A DNA stretch of 64,000 nt, from contig CAJNOJ010000147.1 of assembly GCA_905250025.1 (NCBI GenBank), forward strand, positions 124,001 to 188,000, given 5' to 3'. The translations under genes were made by a program, and so were the position numbers. The first letter of the stretch is position 1, and the number at the start of each line of letters is the position of its first letter. Positions 1 through 10,508 of the stretch are shown here, one piece after another. Under the pieces are notes generated by a model, which was given only the letters and a program-made list of their open reading frames with translations, was not told where the DNA came from and did no database searches. This stretch comes from Adineta ricciae (lineage: Eukaryota > Rotifera > Eurotatoria > Adinetida > Adinetidae).

Positions 1-214
1 CATTCAATGTTTGCAGACAGCGACCTAGTGTTTCTAATGCTAATCCAGCTCCATACTTTCCAGCACAATCAAACACGATGGGCTTTTGTATCGATGGATA
101 TTGCATACATGTTTGAACGATTTCAAGTTTTGTTTCTTCGTCGAGTGCTACATATAAATTTCCCAGTGAACTTGTTCCGAAGATTACCTTTGGAAGTGCA
201 ATGCTGTGTGACAT
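1..214 (-). CDS. Aldo-keto reductase, N-terminal part (haplotype A, runs off window)
   Basis: The minus strand is open from an ATG at 212-214 to the window edge, about 71 codons. It reads as the N-terminus of the same NAD(P)-dependent aldo-keto reductase that is complete at 9489-10508, with a few substitutions (for example Q3H and V6A). The catalytic Asp and Tyr of the AKR tetrad lie in the visible part (FDCAGKYG). The 3' two thirds lie left of the window. Upstream sequence also matches the complete copy, so this is the other allele and not a separate paralogue. Function is discussed at the complete copy. Confidence 0.75.
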   Translation of the reverse strand, partial: MSHSIALPKVIFGTSSLGNLYVALDEETKLEIVQTCMQYPSIQKPIVFDCAGKYGAGLALETLGRCLQTLN

Positions 215-933
215 CACCAAGTAGATACAGAATACGCTTGGAATTGGTAGAAAATTTCACAAAAGAAAACTCCAGAAGTGTTCTAATGTTCACCAGTCCT
301 TCGATGCATTTATTCAACGCGTTTGAAGTGAAGATAAAAGAAGACAATAGATAAAACTGAATAGTTACTTTTATCTTTTCTTTCAATAAAAAGAACGCGA
401 GAACTTAGGTGTAAAGAAGATAACGCATATGCGTACGGTAAAATATTTGAATATCTGTTTAAAATCTATAAAATCATAAGCTTTATGATACGTATGGCAT
501 TTCAAAAGTCCTATTCGTATAATTACAATCTCGTCATTCCAGCAGGAAAACTCTCAAAAATATTTTTGGAGTTCAAGCGATAGAAATTAACGAGACCATT
601 GGTGGACTAATTCTAGGAATATTTTAGATCTGACTTTTCGCTCTTCTTCATGCATAGAATCAGTTGAGAAATTCGTCATTGAATCCTGTCCCATCCTATG
701 GAAGAAAGAAAAATTTCCCAGAGTAATTCAATGGCATGATTACAACATTTAAGCCACTCCTATACATCAATTTAAAAGAAGGCCAACTAACGGCAAACGC
801 TAATCACGAAACACAATAGATCAAATGATAAATTTTATGGCACATGCTTGTTTAGTTTTACAATTGACATCTATATATACATACATCTATTCGTTTGTTA
901 CCTTATGAAATCTGATTTGAATTTACAGTGAAT
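215..933. other. Intergenic, haplotype A
   Basis: This stretch lies between the divergent AKR start (214) and the decayed plus-strand gene (934). It matches 10509-11228 with small indels. I see no coding exon. It should hold the AKR promoter, but I recognise no specific element. A TTTACAG just before 934 could be a 3' splice site for an upstream exon. Confidence 0.5.
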
Positions 934-1535
934 ATGGCAATGATTATCTTCATTTTCAAGTGCCGTATCTTCTTCTTATTTTGGTTAATTCATCTCAGGG
1001 AGCTATTTCGGATGCTGTGCGTATAACTCAACTGAATCAACAATACGCATAAGGTATACCACCTATCGACCGTCAAGTTCAATCGCTAGTGTGTCCAGTA
1101 GTCAATGATGTTGTGCATCAATTAAATCAACTTTCAAGGAACATTTAAGCGTAGCTGGATTCGACAGAGCTAGTGCTCTACTGAATGCATGTATTGGCAC
1201 TGAATCTCTACTCACCCTCCTTCTAACATGTCCAATGACTAGAAAATTTCTATCAATACGTCAACATCCCGACTATATGTCGGTTAGCTGAAATTAACTG
1301 ATGTGCAAGTTGCACGCCCATGATCAGTGACAAAAAGTATTATGCACAGGATTCCAAAGAATTGGAATCGTGCGAACAAAAAGCACTCACATATGTTGCA
1401 ATACACAATACCGATGATCCATACAAGAAGTATGTTAAAGAAGAACAATAACAGGGAAAAACCTTTGTCGATTCTCGATTACACTACGATATTTCCGTTC
1501 AGCTTCTTTCCAAGGGCAAAGCGACTATATATGAG
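934..1535 (+). pseudogene. Decayed secreted Cys-rich protein gene (haplotype A)
   Basis: This is the counterpart of 11229-11877. The reading begins at ATG 934-936. Relative to haplotype B it carries a changed signal region (shifted frame), lacks about 24 bases after the signal, and has further indels around 1100-1130 and 1275-1300, so no continuous frame survives. Fragments still recognisable by comparison with the other copy include the part with the spaced Cys of the C-terminal third (about 1330-1530). The product family is not recognised. The gene converges on the ART gene. Confidence 0.55.
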
Positions 1536-1543
1536 GGTGATAT

Positions 1544-2815
1544 TCAGATATATTTCTGTTTATTTTTATGGATGATAAAGCGAATAAGATTGGCATCTTC
1601 AATTATCTTGTAACCATCCGAACTTGTTTCTATTTGACGTGGCGGCTTTGATCGACTTCTTTGTCTCCATACGGAATAATCTTCAAGTAAGATCGTAATC
1701 GAATGTTCGTATTGCGCAGGTTGTGTTGCATCATCGTTCTTCATCTCTATATTCTTTAACTTGCCTAAAAGCATCTCCATTTGAACAGCAACTTCTTCAA
1801 CTGATGTTTCATCACGAGATTCGCTTATTGTCTGAAATTCCTCAAGGTCAGGCATACCATCGTAGTGGATACTCAAGCTCATGATCAGTAATTTTTTGGC
1901 GATAGTATACTGATGTAATTTAACGAAGATATCAGCTAGTTTTTCTGATATACTTGCAAGTCTGTCGGCACCAAAATAAAGTGATCTAAATTATCAGAGT
2001 TCAACAGATTCCATTTCTGCAATATGCATCAACTTACTCTTCATCATCGTGACCTGAAATACAATTGTTGCTGGCGTAAAATTTTGATGCATCCAAATAA
2101 TATTCAATAGCTGCAGTAAAGTTATCCAATCCACAGCAATTATCTGCAATTCTTTCTTGAATGTAGACAATCACTTTCTCATTGTTTTCACGTGGATTAT
2201 CTTCCTGATAATATTTTATGGCCTTCTCAAGATGTTCATTTGCTGCAGCATATTTCTTTTGTTTCGAGCAAACAAGAGCCAATTTTCGTTCAATCGTAGC
2301 CAAATGTTGTTTTTTCATATCCAGTTCTATTCCATCGACCATCTGTAAAGCGATTTGAAAACACACGTAAGATAAATCGTATTCATGAAATGCTAAATGA
2401 ATAAGTGCTAATTGCATGTGACTGTCAGCAGCGGCTACTACCATATTCTCTTTTATATACAATTTCTGTATAAGTATGTATACCATGTCCTCCGTGATCA
2501 TTTGATTTCTCATGGCATGATATCGAAGCGCTTGTTCGTAATCCGGCTTATACTTTGTGTAAATACCGATGATACTGAAGTAAAGGCCAGAAATAATGTC
2601 ATAATCCGGCGTAAGGTTTCCATTAGAAAATAACATAAGGTGCTTTTCATGGCAACTCAGTTCATGATCGTACATGTGTAGATCTTTGCAGTCGCCGGCC
2701 AACTGTATCATAATGTCGCTTGTCGTCATATTATCGAATATTTCTTGGCGGAATGAATAATCAAGAAAGAGTTCAGTGTGTTGGATTAATTTCGTTCTGT
2801 TTTCCAAAGTGTTTT
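1544..2815 (-). pseudogene. ADP-ribosyltransferase-TPR gene, C-terminal exons (haplotype A, interrupted)
   Basis: The last exon (1544-1985) and part of the preceding exon (2038-2815) of the ART-TPR gene are separated by a 52-bp intron (1986-2037). The intron sits exactly where it does in haplotype B (12407-12458). The visible part encodes tetratricopeptide-like helices. The C-terminus differs from haplotype B: a deletion between two TGGCAT repeats removes about 65 bp and replaces the last residues and stop, giving a new tail. At about 2815 the exon is cut by a short repeat and then the contig ends. The remaining part of this allele is at 21816-23300, where it is also damaged. Confidence 0.7.
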
Positions 2816-2898
2816 TTGTGAAACACGACCTGAAAGAGAGTGTTAAAGTGTGTAGGGGCAGAAATTTTGACGCACCCCCGCCCCCCCCCGCCCCCGCG
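2811..2898. repeat. Short dispersed repeat end plus C-rich tract at contig end
   Basis: From about 2815 the ART exon gives way to a sequence beginning TGTGAAACACGACCTG. Its first ~35 bases match, in reverse orientation, an insertion at about 28290-28370 in the NHL/EGF gene. It is followed by an almost pure C tract (about 2874-2897, G-rich on the other strand) and the N at 2899. The C tract may be real low-complexity sequence or an assembly-end artefact. Confidence 0.55.
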
Positions 2899-2899
2899 N
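2899..2899. other. Contig junction (single N), block 1/block 2
   Basis: A single ambiguous base. Sequence to the left belongs to the ART-TPR region (haplotype A), and sequence to the right is unrelated and starts block 2 (haplotype B). I interpret it as a scaffold join. Confidence 0.8.
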
Positions 2900-4282
2900 T
2901 CAGCGTGAACTTACAGTGATCGTGAACCATATAACAGGATCACCCAAGCAAAAATTTATAACGATCATACTTCACCCAGGTCATCTGGGTGGAAAAATTT
3001 TTTAGCCCCACCCAGCACTTCCAACCACGGTTTGTGCATATTGGGGGTCTAAACTCTCTATTTATGTGATTAATTCTTTCTCCATTTCACAAAAACCCTC
3101 TTCGGCTTTTAAGGGTTAAAAAGAAAACTAGATTTGTCATAAATTAGGATCAGAATGACCGATTCTCATGTACACTCATTTTGCACACCATCGAAATAAA
3201 TCCGTCTTCTTCGGTATAGCAACCATATGACAGCCAATACAAGCTGTGCAAAAAAAGTCTTTTACATCAACAAATGGAATTTTTCTCGGCTAGAAACGCA
3301 AATAGTCTTTGATTTTATTTCATCATCATGTTTCGGTGACGAATCGACTCAATGCAAGTTGGACTTTTCTTTATTTACATTTCGGCTGACGACGGCGGAA
3401 CTGTTCTCTTGTGCGAGAAATGTTTGTTAAATAATCGCGATTCATGATTGTTTATTGGAAGGAAAATCAACATAAGAAGCAAGCAAAATTAATATGCATG
3501 GAGAAGTATCGTTTTCTGTCCGGATAGAATGCTATTAAAAAAGCTACAATGGAAGAGAAAGAGCATGGTTTGGTGATTACGTGTGCCGATGAATGGTTTT
3601 ACATTTGGTTGCTGGCCTTTATTCATATGTTAAGGACAAACATGGCCACTGAATGTCAATTGATCTAAACAAGGAAAATGTTAACGTAAGTAATAGATTT
3701 CTTATGTTTAAATACTTTAGGGTGAAGGTAAGGATGAGAATAAGTGGCGGAACTTTGTTATTTTTTTACTTCTTAAAGCTTTTTGTTCGATTTTGTCAGC
3801 ATATTCAAAGAATGCCCAATGTGTATGATATTATACTTTCGCTTTACAAATTAAAGCACGAAATTTGATCCAGCATATAAGAGTAGGAACCCAATCTTTT
3901 AAAAATTACTAGCTGAACAAAGTGCCCTAACTTGGCTCATCATGATTATCGATCAAACTTCGCCGCAGACACCGGCGTCGTTCAAGAAACCTTCGACGAT
4001 TCACCCAGACTCATTCTCACCCACACCCTCACCCTCAATTTGTATATGTAAAAAAATCTATCTTGAATATTCGACTGTTAATAACTCTTGTTCGTTAACC
4101 AATTTAAAGATGAAATATTTTTACCTAATTTAGAATACCGACGACTACGAAGCTGCTTGCTCCTGCGCTCTCTCGTCTGATTAAGCCGTTTCAATGGAAA
4201 TCGAAGTCGTGGCGATGACATACAGTGCATTGGATACATTGTAAAATGATTGTCTAAACACAAAAACCCATAACAATGAACA
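2900..4282. other. No gene recognised
   Basis: AT-rich sequence at the left end of block 2. A small hairpin (CACCCAG, 5-base loop, CTGGGTG) lies at about 2977-2996. A 40-codon open stretch from about 3558 and a Pro/Ser-rich stretch near 3942-4050 could be coding remnants, but I find no splice-consistent gene and recognise no family. Possibly decayed mobile DNA. Confidence 0.4.
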
Positions 4283-5356
4283 TCAAAACATTATGATTCT
4301 ACCAAAAACAAAGGGGCTCGCAGTGGTGTTGTTGTTACTACCTCCGGTTTGTATTGGATTATTTGTTTGTATGTGTTGAGCTGGTAGACCTAAAAATTAG
4401 GTAAAATATTGTATGAAGAACTCCAAAGTGTTTTCTCTCTGTAAGGAATCATTTGATACGATATCTAAGATTATAAAGAATTAAGAGAAGTTCCAAAGCC
4501 AATTTAAAAAAAAAGTATTTTCAGTTAGTAATCAACTAATTTTATTTATGTTCTTTTGTATTTTAGGTGGAACGAGTTATACACGATCAAGAACATACAG
4601 AAGTCATCAGCAACGATGTTCCATGGCTGACAGCATTGCTGTTTCGAAAAGGCTCCTGAAATGTTCAATGTGTTTGTGCAGCAGTAGCATCAACAATAAA
4701 GAACTTTCCAACATCTCAGTGAGTCCAAAGAGTTCTACGATCATAACTATGTTTAACTTTATTTAGAATATAATGGACATCTAGCCAACAAAGTTTTACT
4801 ACTATTGACGACAGCATAATTCAATGATTATCAACAATTGAAAACTTTATCATCATATACGCCTGGTTTGGTGAATTTCTCAACTCATTTCTTGAAGAGG
4901 ACGGCGTTTTCATCGAAATTATCTATTTAAACTACGCAGAAAATGAAACTGGAAGCTATTCTCTCAAAGAATCATCATACATTTTCAACACTTATATCTG
5001 GTTTTCGATTCTCATTCTGAATTCTTTAATACAATTAGGAAGAATGTTAAACCAGTCAAAAGTACTCATATATTAAGATATATATGGCATACCTGCATGT
5101 CCAACTGGAGCGGCGGCAGCACTTCGACCCGATTCTTGCTGGAAAAGGAAAATAATTCGATTTCTACAAACCAGAAAGAATATCTTACTTGGCCTTGTTG
5201 TTCATCCGACGAGTTTAGATCTTCATTTGGTTCGATACTCTCGGCGTACGAGGAATCCTTGATAAAAAAAATATACAAAACAGATACGTTTTAAAATCAA
5301 TCAAATCGAAAGCATCAATTTGTCTTGTATCTTACACTATGTAATGTATTGTTCAT
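4283..5356 (-). CDS. Small five-exon gene, unrecognised (about 99 aa)
   Basis: Reconstructed on the minus strand as exons 5336-5356, 5189-5257, 5093-5138, 4599-4655 and 4283-4389. All junctions are GT-AG and every phase is compatible, giving 300 bases (99 codons plus TGA). The introns are 78, 50, 437 and 209 bp. The product is low complexity: an acidic Ser/Glu/Asp segment, a QQGQQES stretch, an Ala run, a CCQPW motif, and an Asn/Thr/Gly-rich tail. There is no signal peptide or recognised domain. The start is uncertain, because the frame stays open upstream of the ATG (to about 5385) and further 5' exons may exist near 5640-5730. The long fourth intron could hide another exon. Confidence 0.45.
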
Positions 5357-6714
5357 TGTCCGAACTTGTTTTTCTTTTGCAAATCTACATAAAGTGACAA
5401 GATAAATACAAATCGTTTTAGTTCATTTAGGAATCTGTTTGTTAATGCCAAAATTGTTCATAGAGGTGCCCAATTTTAACGAAAAGAGCCGCTATATCGC
5501 TACTAACATTCTACTTCCGAGTGCTCTAGTAACGGATATTTTTTCATCATTCTATTATCTGGATTACATAAACACACAGTATTTCATTTAGAAACCATCA
5601 GCTCTTGGATATCTCAATATTCATTTATATGAACAGGAATTTAAACAAAGTGATGACAAGGCAGTCTTTGCCAATCGGAAGCCGTGGTCCATTTCCCTGA
5701 ACATAGAGCAGCGGCATCTCTTCCTAGCAGGAAACATCTTCTTTTTTCCGTTTTTACTACATATAAGTTTCTGATATTTGGATACGCTTTATTTTTTGAA
5801 TGAATCAAATTATTTTACACAGAAATTTTGTGTGAATGCTGATAGGCATGTTGATGCGCGATGAGTCATCGTTTTATGTACACACAACCTTGAAATGCCA
5901 TTCTTTTGCGGCTCCCTTTTTTAATCGAAGAGGTTTTGCCCAGTAAATCAACTGACAATATTCAGACAAATGATGATAAGCCTAAACGCTTATTCATGTC
6001 GAAAATAACCAACTGTATCGAACTGAAATGTGATTTACTGAAAAATGATAACAGAAGTAAAGAAGTTCTCAGTTGCAATTTAGTTGATCAGTTGAATGAC
6101 AGTGTAAAATGTTTGAACGTATCGGTCGTAGCATTGGAAAGCCCTTTTTCCTGTTGTACTAAGTTCAAGAATAGTGGGCAAGGTCTTTTCCTTTCGATCT
6201 TTGACATGAAAACTTCTATAAAGTATCCGCTTCTGTTCCACTTGGAATTTTCCATAGAAAACAATGAGTCTTCGTACGTTCCCACCACTAATTTTATCCG
6301 TGTAAAATTGGAAATCACTACATCCCTATTTGATATAGAAACTAAATATCCAAATTTCTCTTTTGGGCTGAATTAATTTAATCTGTTTCTTCTGCTATAG
6401 TTTCATGACATCTTGTAGATGACAATGTCTTAGCATAAGAAAGAAATATAAAATGTTTTGTGTAAATCATAATTTAATTCATATAAAACGACGAAGTTTG
6501 TTTTGCGATGTTTGAGTGTAAAACGCGTAATTCGCAATAGATATCATTTTTCTTCTTTCAACAAAGTAAACGCGCAAAAACGTATGTTTCTCACATATTT
6601 ATCTCCGCTGACAACTTATCTATCATGTTTACACTCTATTTTGCATATAAATAACCGAGTAAAATCAGAGCATTTCTTAATTTAATTGATGTAAAATTAT
6701 TTCTTTATAATACT
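5357..6714. other. Mostly non-coding; one unexplained open frame
   Basis: The only strong open frame is 5906-6376 on the plus strand (about 150 codons), listed separately. On the minus strand near 5640-5735 two frames look protein-like, one beginning MPLLYVQGNG, and could be a 5' exon of the gene at 4283-5356. The rest is AT-rich without recognisable features. Confidence 0.35.
5906..6376 (+). CDS. Unrecognised open frame (possible exon or gene remnant)
   Basis: An open frame of 156 codons is unusually long for this base composition, which is the main reason to list it. There is no ATG at the 5' end (the frame is open from a TTG), so if coding it is an internal or terminal exon. An adjacent frame just upstream, beginning with ATG at about 5848, runs 32 codons to a stop at the same place and could be joined by a frameshift. 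The translation has mixed polar and beta-prone character with several Cys. No domain is recognised. The opposite strand also has a shorter open frame here. Confidence 0.25.
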   Translation: MRLPFLIEEVLPSKSTDNIQTNDDKPKRLFMSKITNCIELKCDLLKNDNRSKEVLSCNLVDQLNDSVKCLNVSVVALESPFSCCTKFKNSGQGLFLSIFDMKTSIKYPLLFHLEFSIENNESSYVPTTNFIRVKLEITTSLFDIETKYPNFSFGLN

Positions 6715-7104
6715 ATGGGCAACGAGATTGCAAAGAGAAAGAATAGCTACACATTTGACAATGAATCTCATCGGAACCGACGGCAGTATTCGAAATTTCT
6801 CAATGATGATGGTTTGTATGATTTCTTTTTCTCTTAATAATACATTCGTACCTTTTTCTTGTTAGTACTAGACATAATACCAACAGAATCTGAACACAAT
6901 CTAAGTGATACAGGTAATAAGGATAATATCCATAAAAAACGAATGATGTTTTTTTTGTACAAATTCTTTTGTTTAGAGTCTGAACAAATTCGATCGGTAA
7001 ATTACATTTCATTCGAATAAATTTTATTTATTTATCATTCTTTTATCTAGGAAGCTCGTCGTTATTCATTCACTCTACTTTCTGCTACTCTACCTGTACA
7101 GTAA
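6715..7104 (+). CDS. Small four-exon gene, 72 aa, N-terminal MGN
   Basis: Exons are 6715-6811, 6866-6913, 6977-6996 and 7051-7104. All junctions are GT-AG, the introns are 54, 63 and 54 bp (the typical size in this genome), and the phases fit to give 73 codons including TAA. The product is short, hydrophilic and charged, starting MGNEIAKRK. A Gly at position 2 could allow N-myristoylation, although position 6 is Ala and not Ser/Thr, so this is weak. There is no signal peptide or known domain. The gene is invisible as a single ORF. The stop is followed by an inverted repeat (CCTGTACA/TGTACAGG). Confidence 0.5.
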
Positions 7105-7470
7105 TTGTACAGGTACTGTTTGATAATTCTAGTATTCTTGCTTGAACATTTTTTGTACTTTTGTTTGGATAAATCATTTCGATAAAAAAAAAGAAATTTG
7201 CTCGTTCTCGGATACCAACTTATATTCAGTAGTACTTTCACATTCAAACAGAAAAATGTTGAGGGTGTCATATTGGTACGTTCAAGTATTTTCAATTACT
7301 AAAAATTTGCTTCGTCATATGAAGAGGTGTTTTCAAATTGTTCTGGTTGATTGCTTTTGATGACTCAATTACGATGAGAAATCTTTTTGACATGTTACAT
7401 ATTTTCTCATTTATAAGAATAGAACACTAACAGGCACCTGAATTCACTCTACATTCTATTATCATTCATT

Positions 7471-7725
7471 ATGAGTGCTCCTACTGGTATGGGTCGTCGA
7501 ACTGCTGCACATTATCGTGATATCGATGTTCGTCTGCATAAGTATATTAATCAACAAAGTGGAAATGTTCTCTTTCCGGCTCATCAGAACTTTCGTCACT
7601 TTCATCCGGCGCCTGGAATAGTACATAAACCTCACTTTGCTCGTCGAGAACACCGACACTATGGAATCTACTCATATGATGACGACGATGAAAGAATGTT
7701 TCGACGACATTGGATGCATTACTAA
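7471..7725 (+). CDS. Small His/Arg-rich protein, 84 aa
   Basis: A single-exon ORF from ATG 7471. The product is rich in His, Arg, Tyr and Asp, with a run of four Asp near the C-terminus and HRHYG and RRHWMHY motifs. It has no signal peptide or membrane segment. A canonical AATAAA at 7849-7854, about 125 bp after the stop, supports a real mRNA 3' end. The opposite-strand frames over the same DNA are less protein-like. Function unknown. Confidence 0.5.
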   Translation: MSAPTGMGRRTAAHYRDIDVRLHKYINQQSGNVLFPAHQNFRHFHPAPGIVHKPHFARREHRHYGIYSYDDDDERMFRRHWMHY

Positions 7726-8176
7726 CCAAGTGAATTGATTGCAGATTTGTTTCTATCCTTAACTGAACGGGACAAAGAGGAAAAGTGGATGATACGCATA
7801 AGAACTAATGTCCTTTTTCTTTTAATATTTTGACAGAATACAAAGAAAAATAAAGTATACGTCATGACATTTTATCTTTCAGAGCAATATATTTGATGCG
7901 CTGTAACCATCATAGTTATGCTCATTTGTTTTATTTCATTGACGTCAGTTCATATTATAGTCTATTATTCATTGAATTCCGCAACTGGACTAGCTATGAA
8001 AAACAACATTGATATCTAGTTTAGATTCATCCATAGGATATATATAAGAATATCAGTACCGTTCGTTCAACTATACCTTGGTTTATACCTTTATTAAAAT
8101 GTTTTTAATATTTTATAATTTGTTAGCTTCGACCTTTATTAAGACAGTTACAAAAGAATCTTTTTTTCAATAGCCA
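7726..8176. other. Intergenic between convergent genes
   Basis: Holds the 3' UTR and AATAAA (7849-7854) of the 84-aa gene and presumably the 3' UTR of the minus-strand Apple-kelch gene. No coding exon seen. Confidence 0.5.
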
Positions 8177-9223
8177 TCAATAATACTCGGCAGTGTTAAG
8201 ACAACGGCTGCCATCAGACCCACCAATCACTAGCACTGATCCATTTGGTAAAAGGCTTGCCGTATGATAGCACCGCCTAGTGCTCATATTTTTAATCATT
8301 TTCCAGCTGTCTGTCGATAAATCATACAGTTCTGCACTATTGAGTTTAACATTATTAGTATCTCTTCCGCCAGTTACTAATACATTTCCATTTGATAACA
8401 TGGTTGCTGTATGATCATATCGCGGAAAATTCATATTTCCACGTACTGTCCAATTACCTGTGGACGGATTATACAATTCAGTAATATTGTGATAAGTACC
8501 CCCAGTTACTAACACCATTCCATTGGATAACATGGTCGCTGTGTGACTAGAGCGTGCAAAATTCATGTCCCCAGCCTTCGTCCAATTACCTGTTGATGGA
8601 TCATACAATTCCACACTCTTGAGAAAATTATTGCCATCAAACCCACCAATCACTAGCACTTTTCCATTTTGTAGCAAGGTCGCTGTGTGAAACTTTCGCT
8701 CAAAACTCATGCTTCCAGTTGTTATCCAAGCTAAATGAGTCATTTACCAGTTATTCTCTATTCGCCTTAGTACATATCATAGTTAACATACTTTGAGCAA
8801 TATTTGTCGTGATTGGCATCGCGGTTGATATCATGGTGGAAGGACAGTGCATATTTGACTCTATACCAGAAATCCTTAATTTTTTTAAGATCGAATAGAA
8901 GTAAACTGACCATCATTTTTTCGACAGCAAATAGTACTTGCTCGAATATTTGTGGACGAGCTAATATTGCCTGCTTCACAGTGTTCGCCAAACATCGAAC
9001 AGTTCCTATTCTCATGAAAGTAAACAGCTGTTTGACACTGAATCTCGTGCACACATCGCCAAATGCAAGATTGAATCGATGCATCCGTGGGTGGCAATAT
9101 TGTATTTCCAAGAGCAGCACAAGCCGAATTAGGAGTATAGATTGCAGATCGATGGACCTTGGTCACAAGAATCGCATCGATCTTTGAAAGAACAAGATAA
9201 ATCAAAAGAACATACATTCTCAT
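8177..9223 (-). CDS. Secreted Apple/PAN-like plus kelch-repeat protein
   Basis: Three exons: 8911-9223, 8792-8860 and 8177-8730. The GT-AG introns are 50 and 61 bp and the frame is continuous (312 codons, 311 aa). Residues 1-18 form a signal peptide. Residues about 25-105 are Cys-rich and read like an Apple/PAN module (paired CxxxC and final CC). A short Ser/Thr-rich linker follows. From about residue 125 to the end there are four kelch-type blades, each with an HTAT..L.NG.VLV.GG core and a tyrosine/tryptophan strand ending W. Four to five blades is fewer than a usual six-blade propeller, so the domain may be short or assemble with another chain. Expected to be extracellular, with a binding role. 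Only haplotype B is in the window. Confidence 0.75.
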
Positions 9224-9488
9224 TCCTTCCTAGTTTATGAATTCTTCTTTTTTTTTAGAGTATGTGTTTAAATAATAAAGTCCAGTAGAATGTCAATATT
9301 TTCTTATGATCGTTCGATTTTTGGTTAATTTATTTAAGAAACTATGACATTACTATATTTACCGTAGAAAAGGCATGCATTTTTTTCTTCGCGAAACAAA
9401 AATAGTTTGTTTACACAAAAAGTTTGACTTTGTTCTTTGATTAAATACAAAAAGTTGGAAATCGATCTTGTCATTTGACTGCTTACGA

Positions 9489-10508
9489 TCATTGATAAGG
9501 ATAATTTTTATCGATTAACCCATGTAGTTTCATTTCATTCCAAAATTCCATCGGTATAACAGCATCTCCTGCCATTGTCATATCTACATTTTCCCTAACA
9601 CGATTCACATCGGCAATATTCACAGCGACACACTTCACTCCCGGCGCTTTTAAACCAAATGTTATGCAAACTTGTGCCGGTTTAATTCGATATTTATCAC
9701 AGAGTTTGAAAAATTCACTTCGCCACTGAAATAATTGTTGATCGTGCACACGATCCATCAATTTATAATTATAATAATCTTCTCCAATTAGAAAGCCACC
9801 ATTGAACACAGCAGCATTGATAATAACTATTCCACGTCGTTCTAATTCTCTCATAAAACCGACTAGTTCATGAGGATGACTATGCACAGTCATACAATTC
9901 GCAATCATTACCCAATCCAATTCAACATCGTGTATAACACGTTGTATCATTTTCCAATCTTTTGATCCGATACCGATAGCTGTAACTTTGCCTGCTTTCT
10001 TCAAGTCACTCAGTGCACGATATGCATCGATAATATCACGATAACGTTCGTTTCCACCATTGGCAACATACTCATCGGGATCGTGTACAGATACCAGCTG
10101 TGCATTGTAGCCATTCAATAATTTGTTACCTTGTTCGAAACACTGAAGTATTCCATCGTAGCTAATCCTTTGTTCGGCATCGTATTTTAAATTACGCCAG
10201 ACACCTGGTTCAAAAGTCGGTTCCATGCCGTCTTCTAGTTCGTTTGTTCGATACCAGCCAAGTTTATTACTGATGATCACCTCTTCGGGTTTTACATTTA
10301 ATGTTTGCAGACAGCGACCCAGTGTTTCTAGTGCTAATCCAGCCCCATACTTTCCAGCACAATCAAATACGATGGGCTTTTGTATCGATGGATATTGCAT
10401 ACAAGTTTGAACGATTTCAAGTTTTGTTTCTTCGTCGAGCGCTACATATAAATTTCCCAGCGAACTTGTTCCGAAGATTACCTTTGGAAGTACAATGCTT
10501 TGTGACAT
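9489..10508 (-). CDS. Aldo-keto reductase, L-fucose/D-threo-aldose 1-dehydrogenase type
   Basis: A single uninterrupted exon of 339 aa. I chose ATG 10508 (MSQSIVLPKV); the open frame extends further only with non-ATG codons. The fold is the AKR TIM barrel, with the catalytic tetrad visible as D49, Y54, K82 and H142 (SVHDPDEY). The C-terminal GLIDxxYPY ending and the FDCAGKYGAGLALE segment resemble bacterial D-threo-aldose dehydrogenases, which oxidise L-fucose and related sugars with NAD(P). The lack of introns, in a locus where several genes have many, together with the bacterial resemblance suggests horizontal acquisition (inference). No signal peptide, so cytosolic. A secreted alpha-L-fucosidase gene lies 6 kb away. 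Exact substrate is not proven. Confidence 0.8.
   Translation of the reverse strand: MSQSIVLPKVIFGTSSLGNLYVALDEETKLEIVQTCMQYPSIQKPIVFDCAGKYGAGLALETLGRCLQTLNVKPEEVIISNKLGWYRTNELEDGMEPTFEPGVWRNLKYDAEQRISYDGILQCFEQGNKLLNGYNAQLVSVHDPDEYVANGGNERYRDIIDAYRALSDLKKAGKVTAIGIGSKDWKMIQRVIHDVELDWVMIANCMTVHSHPHELVGFMRELERRGIVIINAAVFNGGFLIGEDYYNYKLMDRVHDQQLFQWRSEFFKLCDKYRIKPAQVCITFGLKAPGVKCVAVNIADVNRVRENVDMTMAGDAVIPMEFWNEMKLHGLIDKNYPYQ

Larger units (their letters stand above)
1..2815. repeat. Block 1 duplicate of 10295-13240 (allelic, haplotype A)
   Basis: The segment is collinear with about 10295-13240, with scattered substitutions and small indels: AKR 5' end, intergenic, decayed Cys-rich gene, and ART-TPR 3' end. 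Homology stops abruptly at about 2815 inside an ART exon, where an unrelated short repeat and a C-rich run begin just before a single N. The boundary behaviour fits allelic contigs better than a genomic tandem duplication. Confidence 0.8.

Noticed and set aside
2819-2930. Gly-rich N-terminal extension of the 2034-2930 frame
   Set aside because: It is translation of the C-rich tract and the N at a contig end, not ART protein sequence.
2900-3100. Hairpin CACCCAG/CTGGGTG as a transposon end
   Set aside because: A single short inverted repeat with no flanking duplication or second end found.
7462-7729. Minus-strand frames opposite the 84-aa gene
   Set aside because: Less protein-like than the plus-strand reading, which has an ATG and a downstream AATAAA.
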